Positions 1 to 10,059 of a stretch of DNA of 31,679 nucleotides are shown here, piece by piece; position 1 is the first letter of the stretch; each line of letters starts with the position of its first letter. Below the pieces are notes generated by a model that did not search any database, had not been told where the DNA came from, and saw only the letters and a list, made by a program, of their open reading frames with translations. Origin of the DNA: Pelargonium nanum (Eukaryota; Streptophyta; Magnoliopsida; Geraniales; Geraniaceae); the NCBI GenBank assembly GCA_036897485.1, contig JAYMTF010000687.1:1-31679 (forward strand), in the 5' to 3' direction. The position numbers and the translations under genes were made by a program.

Positions 1-274
1 TATTTTAAATGCAACTAGAAGTTATGCTTTGATTTATCATAATACACCAACTATCATAATGTACCAACTAAAAGTTGACCCCATCTATTGAAATTATTGG
101 GTTCGTCGACACTATCCATATAGTAAATGCTTGAAAGATAGAATAGAATAGCTTCTCCCAACAAATCCAAAATACATTGCTTAAATTTTTACTCGCGAAA
201 CTACCAAATTTGTCGTGATATCGTAATACGTTATGTTGTTTAAATGAAAACACATACACTACTATACTATCAAC

Positions 275-345
275 CAGTGTCGGTCCTGCCATAAAGTAGG
301 TGAAGCGATGGCTTTAGGTCTCATAAATTTTACTTTTTAGGGGCC
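275..345. mobile_element. hAT-like terminal fragment
   Basis: The stretch opens with CAGTGTCGGTCCTG and runs into a segment ending with AGGGGCCC. This resembles the ends of plant hAT elements, whose terminal repeats start CAGTGCCGGCCCTG. No matching opposite end or 8-bp target duplication was found nearby, so it is at most a relic. It lies in the 5' flank of the first P450 gene. The rest of 1-500 is AT-rich with no gene seen. Confidence 0.4.
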
Positions 346-503
346 CAAACATTTATTCTTTTAATTAATTTGTATAGATAAAAATGGTCACTCCAAATTA
401 AAATTTTATTTTATTTTATTTATAATACATTTTTAGCCCGAATTAAATATAAAAAATTATACTAAAAATCAAATACATGTGAAAGTTTGGTGTCTACCCT
501 TTG

Positions 504-512
504 CTATATATG
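504..512 (+). promoter_or_regulatory. TATA box of first CYP82 gene
   Basis: CTATATATG lies about 50 bp before the ATG at 559. The in-frame ATG at 487 lies upstream of this TATA box and would add 24 residues ahead of the membrane anchor, so 559 is the better start. Confidence 0.5.
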
Positions 513-558
513 TATGTATCCGAATACCACATTATTCATTCAAATTATATTACCTACA

Positions 559-2227
559 ATGGAATTTCTATCAGTTTGGCTAGCTGGTGCACTACATTTT
601 GTTGTTCCTGTTATAGCTCTATGTGCACTTCTACTAGTCCGAAACCGATTTTTTGATAATCATGGGAGTGGCATGAAGACAGCTCCAGAAGCCAAGGGTG
701 CATGGCCATTACTCGGACACCTACCTCTTTTAGCCGTCAAAGTTCCAGCATGCCGGGTTCTCGGAGACATGTCCGACAAGTACGGTCCAATTTTCACCAT
801 AAGGCTCGGTCAGAAACCGACTCTGATCGTCAGTAGCTGGGAAATCGCCCAAGACTGCTTCAGGACCAATGACAAGGTTTTCTTGAGCCGTCCACGTTTA
901 GCTGCTATAAGCCAAGCCTACAATGGTGCCATGTTCGGCTTCTGCCAGAACGGACAATACTGGCACAACATGCGGAGAATAAGCATGCAAGATCTTTTGT
1001 CCAACACTAGGCTCGAGCTTCACAAGCACGTCCGATCTTCCGAGATCAAGACTTGCATCAAGCATTTGTTTTCGCTTTTCCAGGGCGGTCTGGCGAAAGT
1101 GGACATGTCTGAGTGGACGTCTGTAGCGATACTCAATGTTATGACACAAGTGATTGCTGGGAAAAGATGTAGCATGTACAAGGAGGATGTGGAGTCGCGA
1201 CGATTCGTTAAGTCCATGGATGACTTCATGAAACTACTTGGGACATTTGTGGTGTCCGATGTTGTTCCGTTTACGCAATGGATGGACTTGCAAGGCCATT
1301 TTAAGGCCATAAAGCACGCCGTTAAGGAATGTGACAGTTTCATTAGCAGTTGGCTTGACGAGCATGTCCGGAGGAGACAAGAGGGTAAGGTAAATGACGA
1401 CGAAGGTGACTTCATAGATGTCATGTTATCGAAACTTGAAAATGATCCTTCCTTGTCTTGTGAACATTCAAAAGAAGATGCCATCAAATCGACCGTAATG
1501 GTACATTTAAATTTTTCATTGTTTTTAACTTTGTTCATTCATTTTCTTTTTTAGGATGAATAATATTAGGTTTACTAAATTTAACTAGTTAAATTAAATT
1601 TTGTTGCAGAATCTTATAGTAGGTGGTGCAGAAACTATAGCTGATGGGGTTACATGGGCACTATCACTACTTGTAAATAATCCTGAAGTTCTAAAGAAAG
1701 CAGTATATGAACTTGATACTGTAGTTGGACAAGACAGATGGACGGAAGAATCAGATATAAAAGACTTACCATATCTTATTGCTATAATTAAAGAAACATG
1801 CCGATTATATGTACCGATGGGTGTGCCGCGCGAGTCTATGGAAGATTGCAATATTGCTGGTTACCATATACCAAAAGGTACTATCTTACTGGTTAACATA
1901 TGGAAGTTGCATCATGACCCTCGAGTGTGGTCACTTCCTAACGAGTTTCAACCAGAAAGATTTCTTTCAAGTGCTCATGCACATTTGGATTGGAGAGGTA
2001 AGAATTTTGAGTTCATTCCATTTAGTTCCGGGAGAAAATCATGTCCTGGGGCAATGCTTGGAGTTCAAATGGTGTGTTTGGTAGTTGCTCGTGTGTTGCA
2101 AGGTTTCAATCTGGCTACTCCTGATGGCCAAAAGGTTGATATGACTGAAGGATTGGGACTCGTCTTCCCGAAAGCAACACCATTAGAGCTTATACTTACC
2201 CCGCGCTTGCGAAATGAACTATACTAG
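559..2227 (+). CDS. CYP82-type cytochrome P450 (copy 1)
   Basis: Two exons, 559-1500 and 1610-2227, are joined by a 109-bp phase-0 GT-AG intron at the usual CYP82 position, giving 519 residues, the normal length. P450s of this family are ER-anchored monooxygenases of specialised metabolism (alkaloids, coumarins, terpenoids, flavones). Visible parts: a hydrophobic N-terminal anchor (about residues 4-30); a C-helix WxxxR in YWHNMRR; I-helix GGAETI (319-324), which keeps the acid-alcohol pair as E322-T323; ExxR at E376-R379; QPERF; and the haem loop FSSGRKSCPG with Cys459. All core residues are present, so it looks functional. A possible polyadenylation signal AATAAA is at 2260. A tandem relative follows at 4239 with the same exon layout, so the pair probably arose by local duplication. 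Substrate and subfamily cannot be read from the sequence. Confidence 0.93.
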
Positions 2228-2732
2228 TTACGGACTACTTTAGATTCGCCAAGAAAATGAATAAAGATGGTATAATAAACTGTGGTCTCGTTGTTCTTGT
2301 GTTACTAGCTATTTAGTTATTATAGGAGCAGCTATCTTTGCTTCTTATAATTAGTCTAACTCCTTTGTCGACATGGGTTTGTAACTCTTGCTATGGATAA
2401 AATAAAATGTATTTGTTTCTTATTGTAAACCTGTATGGCTATATATAAGTTTAATGCTTTGTTATTAGTTAATACAATCATGTAAATATCTTAAGTATAT
2501 GTGGCTGCAACTTAAAAGTCAAAAGAACTATCGACTTACACATGATTGGTCAATGTTGTTGTTACCTCATGAACATTGACTAAATTAGAAAGTTCAGGAT
2601 CAGAAAGCTTTTCAGGCGAGGGAGATTTTCTACACGAGAAAAACAGAATATTATGCAAGTCGTCAACGAGACAAAGACCGATACCATGGTCGAGATTGTA
2701 GCTACAGTAGAGGAAGAAGCCGATTAGGTCAA

Positions 2733-2947
2733 CACTACAAAAAAAGTACAAACTGTGACGGAAAGTTGTGAGAGAAAATTTTAATTTCCGTCATAAATTG
2801 TGACATAAATAATATTTTATATCACAAACACACATTGTAACGGAAATTTCTGTTACAACCATTTGTAACAACTCAAACAATGACAGAAATATTATGCCAC
2901 GATTCCGTCACAAATTATATTTTGCAATTGAAAGATTTTTTGTAGTG
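2733..2947. mobile_element. CACTA-type MITE
   Basis: This 215-bp non-coding element begins CACTACAAAAAA and ends with the inverted copy TTTTTTGTAGTG, the terminal signature of CACTA (En/Spm) elements. It is flanked on both sides by the trinucleotide CAA (2730-2732 and 2948-2950), the 3-bp target duplication expected for that superfamily. Inside are several subterminal copies of a TGTGACGGAA-like motif in both orientations, the usual transposase-binding type of repeat. There is no ORF, so it would depend on a transposase from elsewhere. The intact ends and duplication suggest a fairly recent insertion between the two CYP82 genes. Confidence 0.85.
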
Positions 2948-3079
2948 CAACAAAGGTGACTCATAGCCTACTGAAGCGGATGGAATAGACACCACAAGAA
3001 CAATTTTCATAACCGTTACTTCAATCCCTGTCCGATGGCTCTCAAGTCCAGGTCGGGGCAGTTGGGAGTCGAGAGGTGG

Positions 3080-3610
3080 TCGGGTAAATTTCGTAGCGGT
3101 GGGTTCAGCCGGAGAGAGGGCGGCTGAAAGTGAATACCGATGCAGCCATATTTGTAGCTTCACAAAGGGTAAGAGCGGGATGGATTGTTAGAAATCACTC
3201 GGGTCACTGTTGTGGTGGGGGTCGGAGGTCTTGGTCCGACTCTCATACTCCGAGGGTGGTCGAGGCTCTTGCAATTCGTGAAGTTGTTCGTTGGATATGT
3301 GATAGGGTTGGCTCGATGTCATCAGACGCAACATCAGTTATTTCTGCAATCCAATTCAGAGGGGAGGGTGATACTAGTGTTTTTGGTCTGATAATTTCAA
3401 ATATATGTGATTTAACTGATTATTTTATTGAAATCAATTTTACTTATGTTAGTCAGTACCTGCGAACCGAGTTGCCCATGCGTTAGTTAAATTCTCGGAG
3501 TCTGTGTCAGACATTGTGACGTGAGTTGGCTTGTCGGCCCCGTCTTTAGTAGGCAGTCTGTTGGATGCTAATTTCCTTTAACGTGTAATACGAAGGTTTA
3601 TTAAAAAAGA
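3080..3610 (+). mobile_element. LINE tail with RNase H domain (decayed)
   Basis: A reading frame starting near 3125 gives LKVNTDAA, then a GWIVRNHSG-like segment, EALAIREVVRWI, a SDATSVISAI-like stretch and a final ANRVAHALVKF/SLLDANFL tail. That is the order of the plant RVT_3-type RNase H at the 3' end of L1-like LINEs: the first Asp in NTDAA, Glu in EALAIRE and Asp in SDAT. At least one frameshift separates the last part (about 3455-3580) from the main frame and a stop interrupts it near 3507. An A-rich run follows near 3603. No reverse transcriptase or endonuclease is present, so it is a 5'-truncated dead copy. The segment 2586-2730 upstream of the MITE has an Arg/Ser-rich frame that I cannot assign. 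Confidence 0.6.
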
Positions 3611-4112
3611 ATCCGCTTCCTTCGACATTAGCTATTCGTTCTATTTCCTTTTCTTTTTATCTCTTAGTCATTTATGAGAATTGATAATAATTTACATTTA
3701 TATAAAATTATTTGTCAATGTCAACTCCTAAATTTACATTTATCATTTAAATCTCATTGAGATAGAGTGGGGTTTGTGAAGAAAAATGAGGGAACTACTC
3801 TTCTTAGTTATAGTATAGCTGGGCCTACTAAACTTTAATTTAGGTAAAGATGTGCAATTGTGCATCACATAGATAACGATTTTATAAAAATTCACTATTT
3901 TCAATGTAAGTTAGGTCAATATTGAAGCAACGCTATTAATAAACATTTGAAATAATGTAATACAACATGTGTAGCTAACTAAAAAGAACAGGCCAAAGAC
4001 CTTAATTACCTCCATTCATTATGAAAAGGAAGTCCCCATTGGTGATTAAAATATCAATTTTAGCTAAGACAAGAGGTATAATGTTACATTAAAATAGTAC
4101 CATTGCATAAAA
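3611..4112. other. 5' flank of second CYP82 gene, no gene seen
   Basis: AT-rich sequence with no long ORF and no recognisable repeat. It serves as promoter space for the gene at 4239. Confidence 0.4.
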
Positions 4113-4120
4113 TTATATAA
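4113..4120 (+). promoter_or_regulatory. Candidate TATA box of second CYP82 gene
   Basis: TTATATAA lies about 120 bp before the ATG at 4239, which would give a leader near 90 nt. It is the best TATA match in the interval but is unproven. Confidence 0.35.
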
Positions 4121-4238
4121 CCATACTTTTACAAGCTGGGAGTCTCAAACCTGTACATCGAACAAAGATCCAAAACACCTTAAACCGCTTGATTCAGTGA
4201 GTATTGGTTGTATGTCACTTCTCACAACCATACTCAAA

Positions 4239-5899
4239 ATGGATGCTCTTTCTCTCACAGTGATTGCAAGTCTTTTAGCTTTCGTAGCGGCCGTGTTAGT
4301 CGTGTACACGACCGACAAGCCATGGAGGAGAAGAAGTGCCATTCCTGAAGCAAGTGGTGCACGACCATTAATAGGTCATCTCCACCTTCTAGCCACCCAA
4401 CCCTATGCTCACCGGTTTCTCGGAGACATGGCCGATCAATACGGTCCTATTTTCACTATAAAACTGGGTGCACGCCGTGCTATTATAGTCAGCAGTTGGG
4501 AGTGGGTCAAGGAATTTCTCGGCACCAATAATGACAAAAATTTCCTGACCCGTCCAAGCTCAGCTACATCAAAATACATGGGCTATGGTCGTGCCATGTT
4601 CTCGATCTCCGCATACGGACCGTATTGGCGCAACATGCGCCGGATCAGCACTCAGGAGCTTCTGTCCAAAGCCCGGTTCGATCATCTCGGACCGGTTCGC
4701 TCTTCCGAGCTCAACACTTGCCTCAAACACTTGTTCTCCTTATGCCAAGAGGACCGGACCGGCTCTGCCAAGGTGGATATGAGCGAGTGGTTCACTAGTT
4801 TATCGATGAATGTTATGTTACTAATGATCGTAGGGAAGAGGTACGAACACAATGATGAGAGTGGTGAGGACTCGAGGCGGTTCGTGAAAACCGTGAGAGA
4901 GTTTATGAAATTGGTCGGGGTGTTTGTGATGTCCGACTTCATTCCATTCATCGAGTGGATGGACTTGCAGGGGCATATTAAGGGCATGAAGCGCGTTGCT
5001 AAGGAATTGGACTGTTTTATCACTCGTTTGCTCGAGGACCGAGTCCGGAATGAGAAAGAGGGGAAGGTGAAAGAGCACGAGCGTGACTTCATGGATGTCA
5101 TGTTGGAAACATTTACGGAGCAATATGATTCTTCTTTGCTCGAGGATCATTCTATTGAAAATGTCGTGAAATCAACGTTTTTGGTATGTTATGATTTGTT
5201 GTTGATTTAGTTATTGTTGTTGTTGTTAATCGGATTGGATTGAATTGGATTATGCAGATACTACTTTTAGCGGGCATGGATGCTACATCTATCACACTAA
5301 CCTGGGCTCTATCGTTGCTGCTAAACCACAACGAAGTTCTAAAGAAAGCACGAAGTGAACTTGATATACACGTCGGAAGGGACAGATGGGTGGAAGAGTC
5401 TGATATTAACAACCTGGAATATATTGTAGCCATAGTGAAGGAAACATTGCGATTATATCCCCCTATACCTTTGAATTTGCCACACGAGGCCATAGAAGAT
5501 TGTTATGTAGCTGGACATCATATCCCAAAAGGTACTCTCTTGTTAGTTAACATATGGAAGGTACATCGCGACCCACTAGTATGGTCAGATCCTGATAAGT
5601 TTCAACCAAACAGATTCCTCATAAGTAATTCTAAGTTTGACGAGAAGGGTAATACTTCCAAATATATACCGTTTGGCGCTGGAAGGAGATCGTGTCCCGC
5701 AATCTCGCCTGCCATGCAGATGTCATGTTTGGCACTTGCTCGGGTGTTGCAAGGGTTCAATTTTGAAACACTCAGAGACAAAAATATAGACATGAGAGAA
5801 GACATAGGAATCACCATGCCAAGAGCAACGCCTTTGGAGGTTGCACTTACTCCTCGCCTTCCTAATGAGTTGTATCAGTATTTGAAATGTAAGACATAA
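4239..5899 (+). CDS. CYP82-type cytochrome P450 (copy 2)
   Basis: Exons 4239-5183 and 5258-5899 flank a 74-bp phase-0 intron in the same place as in copy 1 and give 528 residues. The ATG at 4239 (context AAAATGG) is preferred over the in-frame ATG at 4197 because it begins directly at the hydrophobic anchor. Motifs: YWRNMRR (WxxxR), I-helix AGMDAT (320-325), ExxR at E377-R380, QPNRF where PERF is usual, and haem loop FGAGRRSCPA with Cys461. Three departures from the family pattern stand out. The Thr that follows the I-helix acid is Ala324, the Glu of PERF is Asn, and the last Gly of the haem signature is Ala; that last change is tolerated in the PROSITE pattern. The frame is open throughout, so it is an intact gene, but its chemistry may differ from copy 1. 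Substrate unknown. Confidence 0.93.
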
Positions 5900-6355
5900 A
5901 TTTGTAGCTATCAAATGAGGTCATCCAAATCAACAAATCGAATCCAATACATGAATTTGCTTACTATGGTTTTAGTTTGTTTTTAATCCAATAAATTCTA
6001 CCGTTAGTCTCACTTTTTTTTTTTTTTTGAAAGATTAGTCTCAATTGAATAATACCAAAGATTGTGTGTATTTCTTGTTTACTAGAATTGCATATATGAA
6101 AAATTAGCAATTTGTTAGGCTAAAGTTTTTTTTACCAACTAGCAAATTTTTGAATTCTACCGGTTATTAACACTTTAAAATTCACTAATACTCACTTGAA
6201 TTTGTGGAAACGGCACAACATGTTAGATCCTATTATGTTAATGACATGTCCATTTATGTGAAAGTGCTTGGGTGGTAATATTTTGTGTAATCTCACCAAT
6301 TATAAAACAACTTTAGCCGGGTGTAACTCTACTCTGTAAATCCAAATAACTCAGA
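5900..6355. other. Intergenic, no gene seen
   Basis: This is the 3' flank of the second CYP82 gene. It holds a T-homopolymer run near 6012-6028 and otherwise featureless AT-rich sequence. Confidence 0.4.
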
Positions 6356-6432
6356 TCACCCCATACCGCAAGGAAACTCAAAATCTGATACCTCAAGAAA
6401 AAATTAAAGCGATTAAACCGTTTGGACCAATA
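6356..6432. repeat. Dispersed repeat, copy 1
   Basis: About 77 bp resemble 9695-9780 in the same orientation. Shared blocks include CATACC near the start, then an ATACCTCAAG / AGACCTCTAA block, an A-rich TTAAAG stretch, GATTAAACC / GGTTAAATC and TTGGWCYAA. The family is not identified. The complement of copy 2 holds a GGTCTCGAATTC segment that faintly recalls a tRNA B box, so a SINE or an LTR fragment is possible. Confidence 0.5.
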
Positions 6433-6607
6433 TGTCTGAATAACTTTTAGTTGGATTTTAGTTCTATATCAAATACATGACATGAAATTAGCAGGCCCAT
6501 CAAAGTTTTCCTTATCCATTGTCACTCAACATTCCAAGCTGCTCTAAACCAACCAGACAAAGAAAACAAACAAAATTAGGATGAGAGAGAAAGAGAGAGA
6601 GTAGGCA

Positions 6608-9048
6608 ATGGCAATGACATCAGCATCAACACTTCCATTGTTTTTCAAGAACCTCTTGCATCCACCTGTTACTGTTACTCCAAAACCTAAAACCAGAATC
6701 AGAATCAGAACCAGTTCCATGAACACTCCTAGGGCTGATGCCTCTGCCCTCTTTGATGCAGCCAAGCACACTGTAACATTTCTTTATCTCAATCCACTTT
6801 TATCAATGTTTGATTTCATGATCTGTTAATTTTGCTTTTTTCTAGGCAACCAAACAATCAGTAGTAAAATTTTGGGATTATTAGGGATTTTGTAGCAGGA
6901 AATTGGAATTGTGAATTAGAGTAGTGAAGAATGCAAATGCTCCTTATGAATTTGTCTATCTTAAGCTTGGTTTTAGGTTATGCTAGTTCTTTAATTGAGT
7001 GAAACTAGTTTTCTTTTGTGTAAAATTTAGGGCTCATGAGGTTGTCAGTTCATATAGTTTGGTTATGATTCAATTTTTGCTTCGTAGGTGGATACATATG
7101 TTAAAAGTGGAATGGTTATTGGGTTAGGGTCTGGAAGTGCTTGTGAAATGGCAATACGATATATGGGCGAGAAACTCCGTGCTGGTGCATTGGAAGATAT
7201 TGTAGGGATACCCACGTAAGTTACTTTAACATACGTCGTTAACAGTTCTAATGTAATCTTCGTTGCATAATCAAATGAGTAAATCTCGGTCATGGCCAAA
7301 CTGCATTTTACCGGTGATTCACTCCAAAGTCCAAACCAATTACTTCTTGAATTGAAAGATTAGGAAAACATACTATTTTTGGTATGCTCCTTTAGCTTTT
7401 GTTTGTTTTTCCCCCAAATCTCGTAAGGATGGGCATAAATGCAGATGGTCTTATATGATTTTCCTTCTCCTGTTTTGTAGTCGTGTAACGATCTTCTTCA
7501 ACTAGTATTTGTTTGGAATGAATTTTATACAGGTCTTTTGTGAGTGCAACTGAAGCAGCAAAGGCTGGAATTCCACTAGATCGATATGAAGATAGTTCCC
7601 AAGTAAGCACCGACATATGACCCGATCAGCTTCATTTTATTTTCAGTTACTACGTGTTGTATGATGTACCAATCTAAAACCTTAACTAGTACAGTACCAA
7701 TTTAACTTGCTCTTTTGTAGATTGATTTTGCATTTCACGATGCTGATATTATAGAGCAAGAAACGCTCATTGCAGTAATTGGGCGCCGGAGATTGCAAGG
7801 AGACGACTCCATAATCCAAGAAAAGGCAAGTCTTCATTTAATTTGCTAATATCATTTAAAGGCTCAATCTACAGCTAAAGAAATTTTTCAGAAACCTTGT
7901 AAGCAGTGTACATAGTCTGAGCACACTTAATTTTTTTATGGTAGTTGCCGTGTAATCTGAAATACCTCACCAATAAACACCACCCCTGTTTTTGCTTGCA
8001 GTCAATCCTAAAGGCAGCCAATAAGCTTGTATTCATCGGTACGGATAACCAATATAAAGGCAGTTTAGATGGTTCCATTCCCGTTGTAGTTCAATCTGTA
8101 AGCAGCCTCTTGCATCATATATGTTCTAAATATGTGAGCATGACCTATCAGAAGAAGAGTAAATTGACCCGATTTAGTACTTATAATATTTCAGCTGAAT
8201 TGGTTGGAGACTGCAGAAGAGATTGATGACCTGTTTCTAGGTGATGCAGAGGTATGCTACGTAAAAGTTTAGACCTGTCCAATAATGCTTAGGTTGGTTT
8301 GATTTTTTGACCAAAGATCACATTCTGTACATGTTTGGTTTTGTGACCTTTCCTATGGAATTGGAAGGTATGGAGGAGACCATCAGTAGCAGGGCGCACA
8401 GATCCACAAGGAGGCGATTTCCCATTACTTACAAAAGAAGGACATAACATTCTGGACCTCATATTTACATCTCCAATAAAAAGCCTTGGTAAATATAAAA
8501 AACCACGACGTTTCCCAGTTTTCTGTCCGTGCTCATAAGTTTTTCTCTTAACCTGTATCGCTAATATATAATTGCAGCTGAAGTAGCAGAAACTCTTGAC
8601 AAAATTGATGGGGTCGTGGACCATGGAGTCATTTCCAAGTTCCCGTTAGTTTCCTTGTGAACTCCCTACTGTTTTTTTACTTAAATAAATCCATTTTTCA
8701 ACTAGTTTTGTTGTACACAAGCTGCATTTGATAGGCATGAATCATGATGACACTCTCGGGCATATTTGAATCATAAAGATAGCATCTGGATTATTTTGAT
8801 GGGAATGATTCAGTTATATTGCGTTTCGATGGTTCGAGAATCTTATGAATTGGTTCAAATGTGACCAAATCCTGTTCAAGTTGTACATTATAATAACCCA
8901 ATTGAAATAGGTTTGATATTGTTAACATTTTTGGTGCTATTTGTGGATGTGTTGCAGATGTACAGCAGTGATAGCCTCAGAGTCAGAGGGTGGGCTTTGC
9001 ATTGTTGACAATATGTCAACTAGTTGTGTTTCAGTTGAAGAACTTTAA
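6608..9048 (+). CDS. RPI4: Ribose-5-phosphate isomerase-like protein, plastid (RPI4 type)
   Basis: Nine exons: 6608-6772, 7088-7215, 7533-7602, 7721-7825, 8002-8097, 8195-8251, 8368-8488, 8578-8644 and 8958-9048, giving 299 residues. All junction phases match. The first ~50 residues are Ser/Thr/Arg-rich with few acids, which suits a chloroplast transit peptide. The RpiA/NagB-like fold follows: phosphate-loop GLGSGS (67-72), HDADIIE (127-133), GRRR (142-145), IIQEKSIL, then a C-terminal KIDGVVDHG segment. RpiA interconverts ribose-5-P and ribulose-5-P in the pentose phosphate and Calvin cycles. However, the family's DGADE and KGGGA motifs are changed here, so isomerase activity is doubtful, as for this plant subfamily in general. 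Intron 4 (7826-8001) starts with GC (AAG|GCAAGT). The leader is GA-rich (6581-6601). Confidence 0.9.
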
Positions 9049-9694
9049 GTCCACAAATGTTGTATTTACAGTTGAAAATGATGAATTATACATGATGGTG
9101 TTAAACATTTTTGACCGTTTAGTCAATTAATTAAGAAGACCCATGATGATGACTATTCTACATCTCTCTTGTAGTTTCTTTGTAGATAAAAAGGATAGGT
9201 GCGAAATTAGTTAAATTCCAACCGATTAATTTTTAATAAGTAGTTTAAAGTCCACGTATGGATGGTTAAATGTTGGGTAATGATCATTATTGTCTGGGTC
9301 AATAAACTAGTTGGTCAAATGTGAGCTTATAACATGGTAATTATAATGATTTTTTAAGAAATCACATTTAATCTATAAGTAGTGCTCTTTAGGCTCTAAT
9401 CCAATTCATTAGTTGATCAACATGAACAGGTTACAGTACAACAAAAAATTTACCAATTATTTTCTTTAATAAGCAAGTGATACTTTATTACCATGAAGAT
9501 ACTAAAAAGATAAATAAGAAGAATAGATTGCCAAAGTCATTACATTTTATTAATAGTAAAATTGTCAAGACCCACACTGCGATTTTAACTAACTATAATT
9601 TTGATGGGATGTATGTGTAGGATTAACATTTAAGGTTAGGTGATAAGTCACATATGTAGCTAGCCTAATAAATAAATAAAAACTTAAGTTATGG
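9049..9694. other. Intergenic with W-box cores
   Basis: No gene seen. TTGACC or its complement GGTCAA occurs at 9112-9117, 9297-9302 and 9313-9318. These are WRKY-binding W-box cores and could act on the P450 gene at 10060, though such hexamers also arise by chance. Confidence 0.3.
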
Positions 9695-9780
9695 GAACCT
9701 CATACCATCCGTAGCAGCGAGACTTGAATTCGAGACCTCTAAAAAAATTTAAAGTGGTTAAATCACTTGGTCTAACCTGC
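9695..9780. repeat. Dispersed repeat, copy 2
   Basis: About 86 bp, the second, same-orientation copy of the repeat at 6356-6432. The two copies sit on either side of the isomerase gene, about 3.3 kb apart. The family is not identified. Confidence 0.5.
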
Positions 9781-10001
9781 TTTGTAGCCTCAAAGCACAA
9801 CAAAATATTCAAATGGTTGATTTACTACTTATGTCAACCATACAATTTGAAACGGTTGGAATTCAAACTTATGGATTTTAAGTCCCACACTCCTCTATTA
9901 GACCCAACTAAACTCAAAACTTATAGTTGAAATCTACAAATCAACCAATTCTAGTATTTTACAAATTTCTTTCATAGGTAATGAAACTTGGCACCTACCA
10001 C

Positions 10002-10012
10002 TATATATAAAG
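10002..10012 (+). promoter_or_regulatory. TATA box of CYP716 gene
   Basis: TATATATAAAG is a strong plant TATA match, 48 bp before the ATG at 10060, implying a leader of roughly 20 nt. Confidence 0.65.
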
Positions 10013-10059
10013 ACCCAAAACAAGAGTTAGATCACATATCCTGAATCCTATTAGACAAT

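Noticed and set aside
487-558. Upstream in-frame ATG of the first CYP82 gene
   Set aside because: It lies before the TATA box at 504 and would put 24 extra residues ahead of the membrane anchor.
1020-1538. 172-codon minus-strand open frame
   Set aside because: Shadow of the first CYP82 exon. A similar antisense frame occurs opposite copy 2, as expected from shared codon use.
2586-2730. Arg/Ser-rich frame resembling an SR-protein fragment
   Set aside because: It is short, with no start or splice context and no clear family match. It could be part of a decayed repeat.
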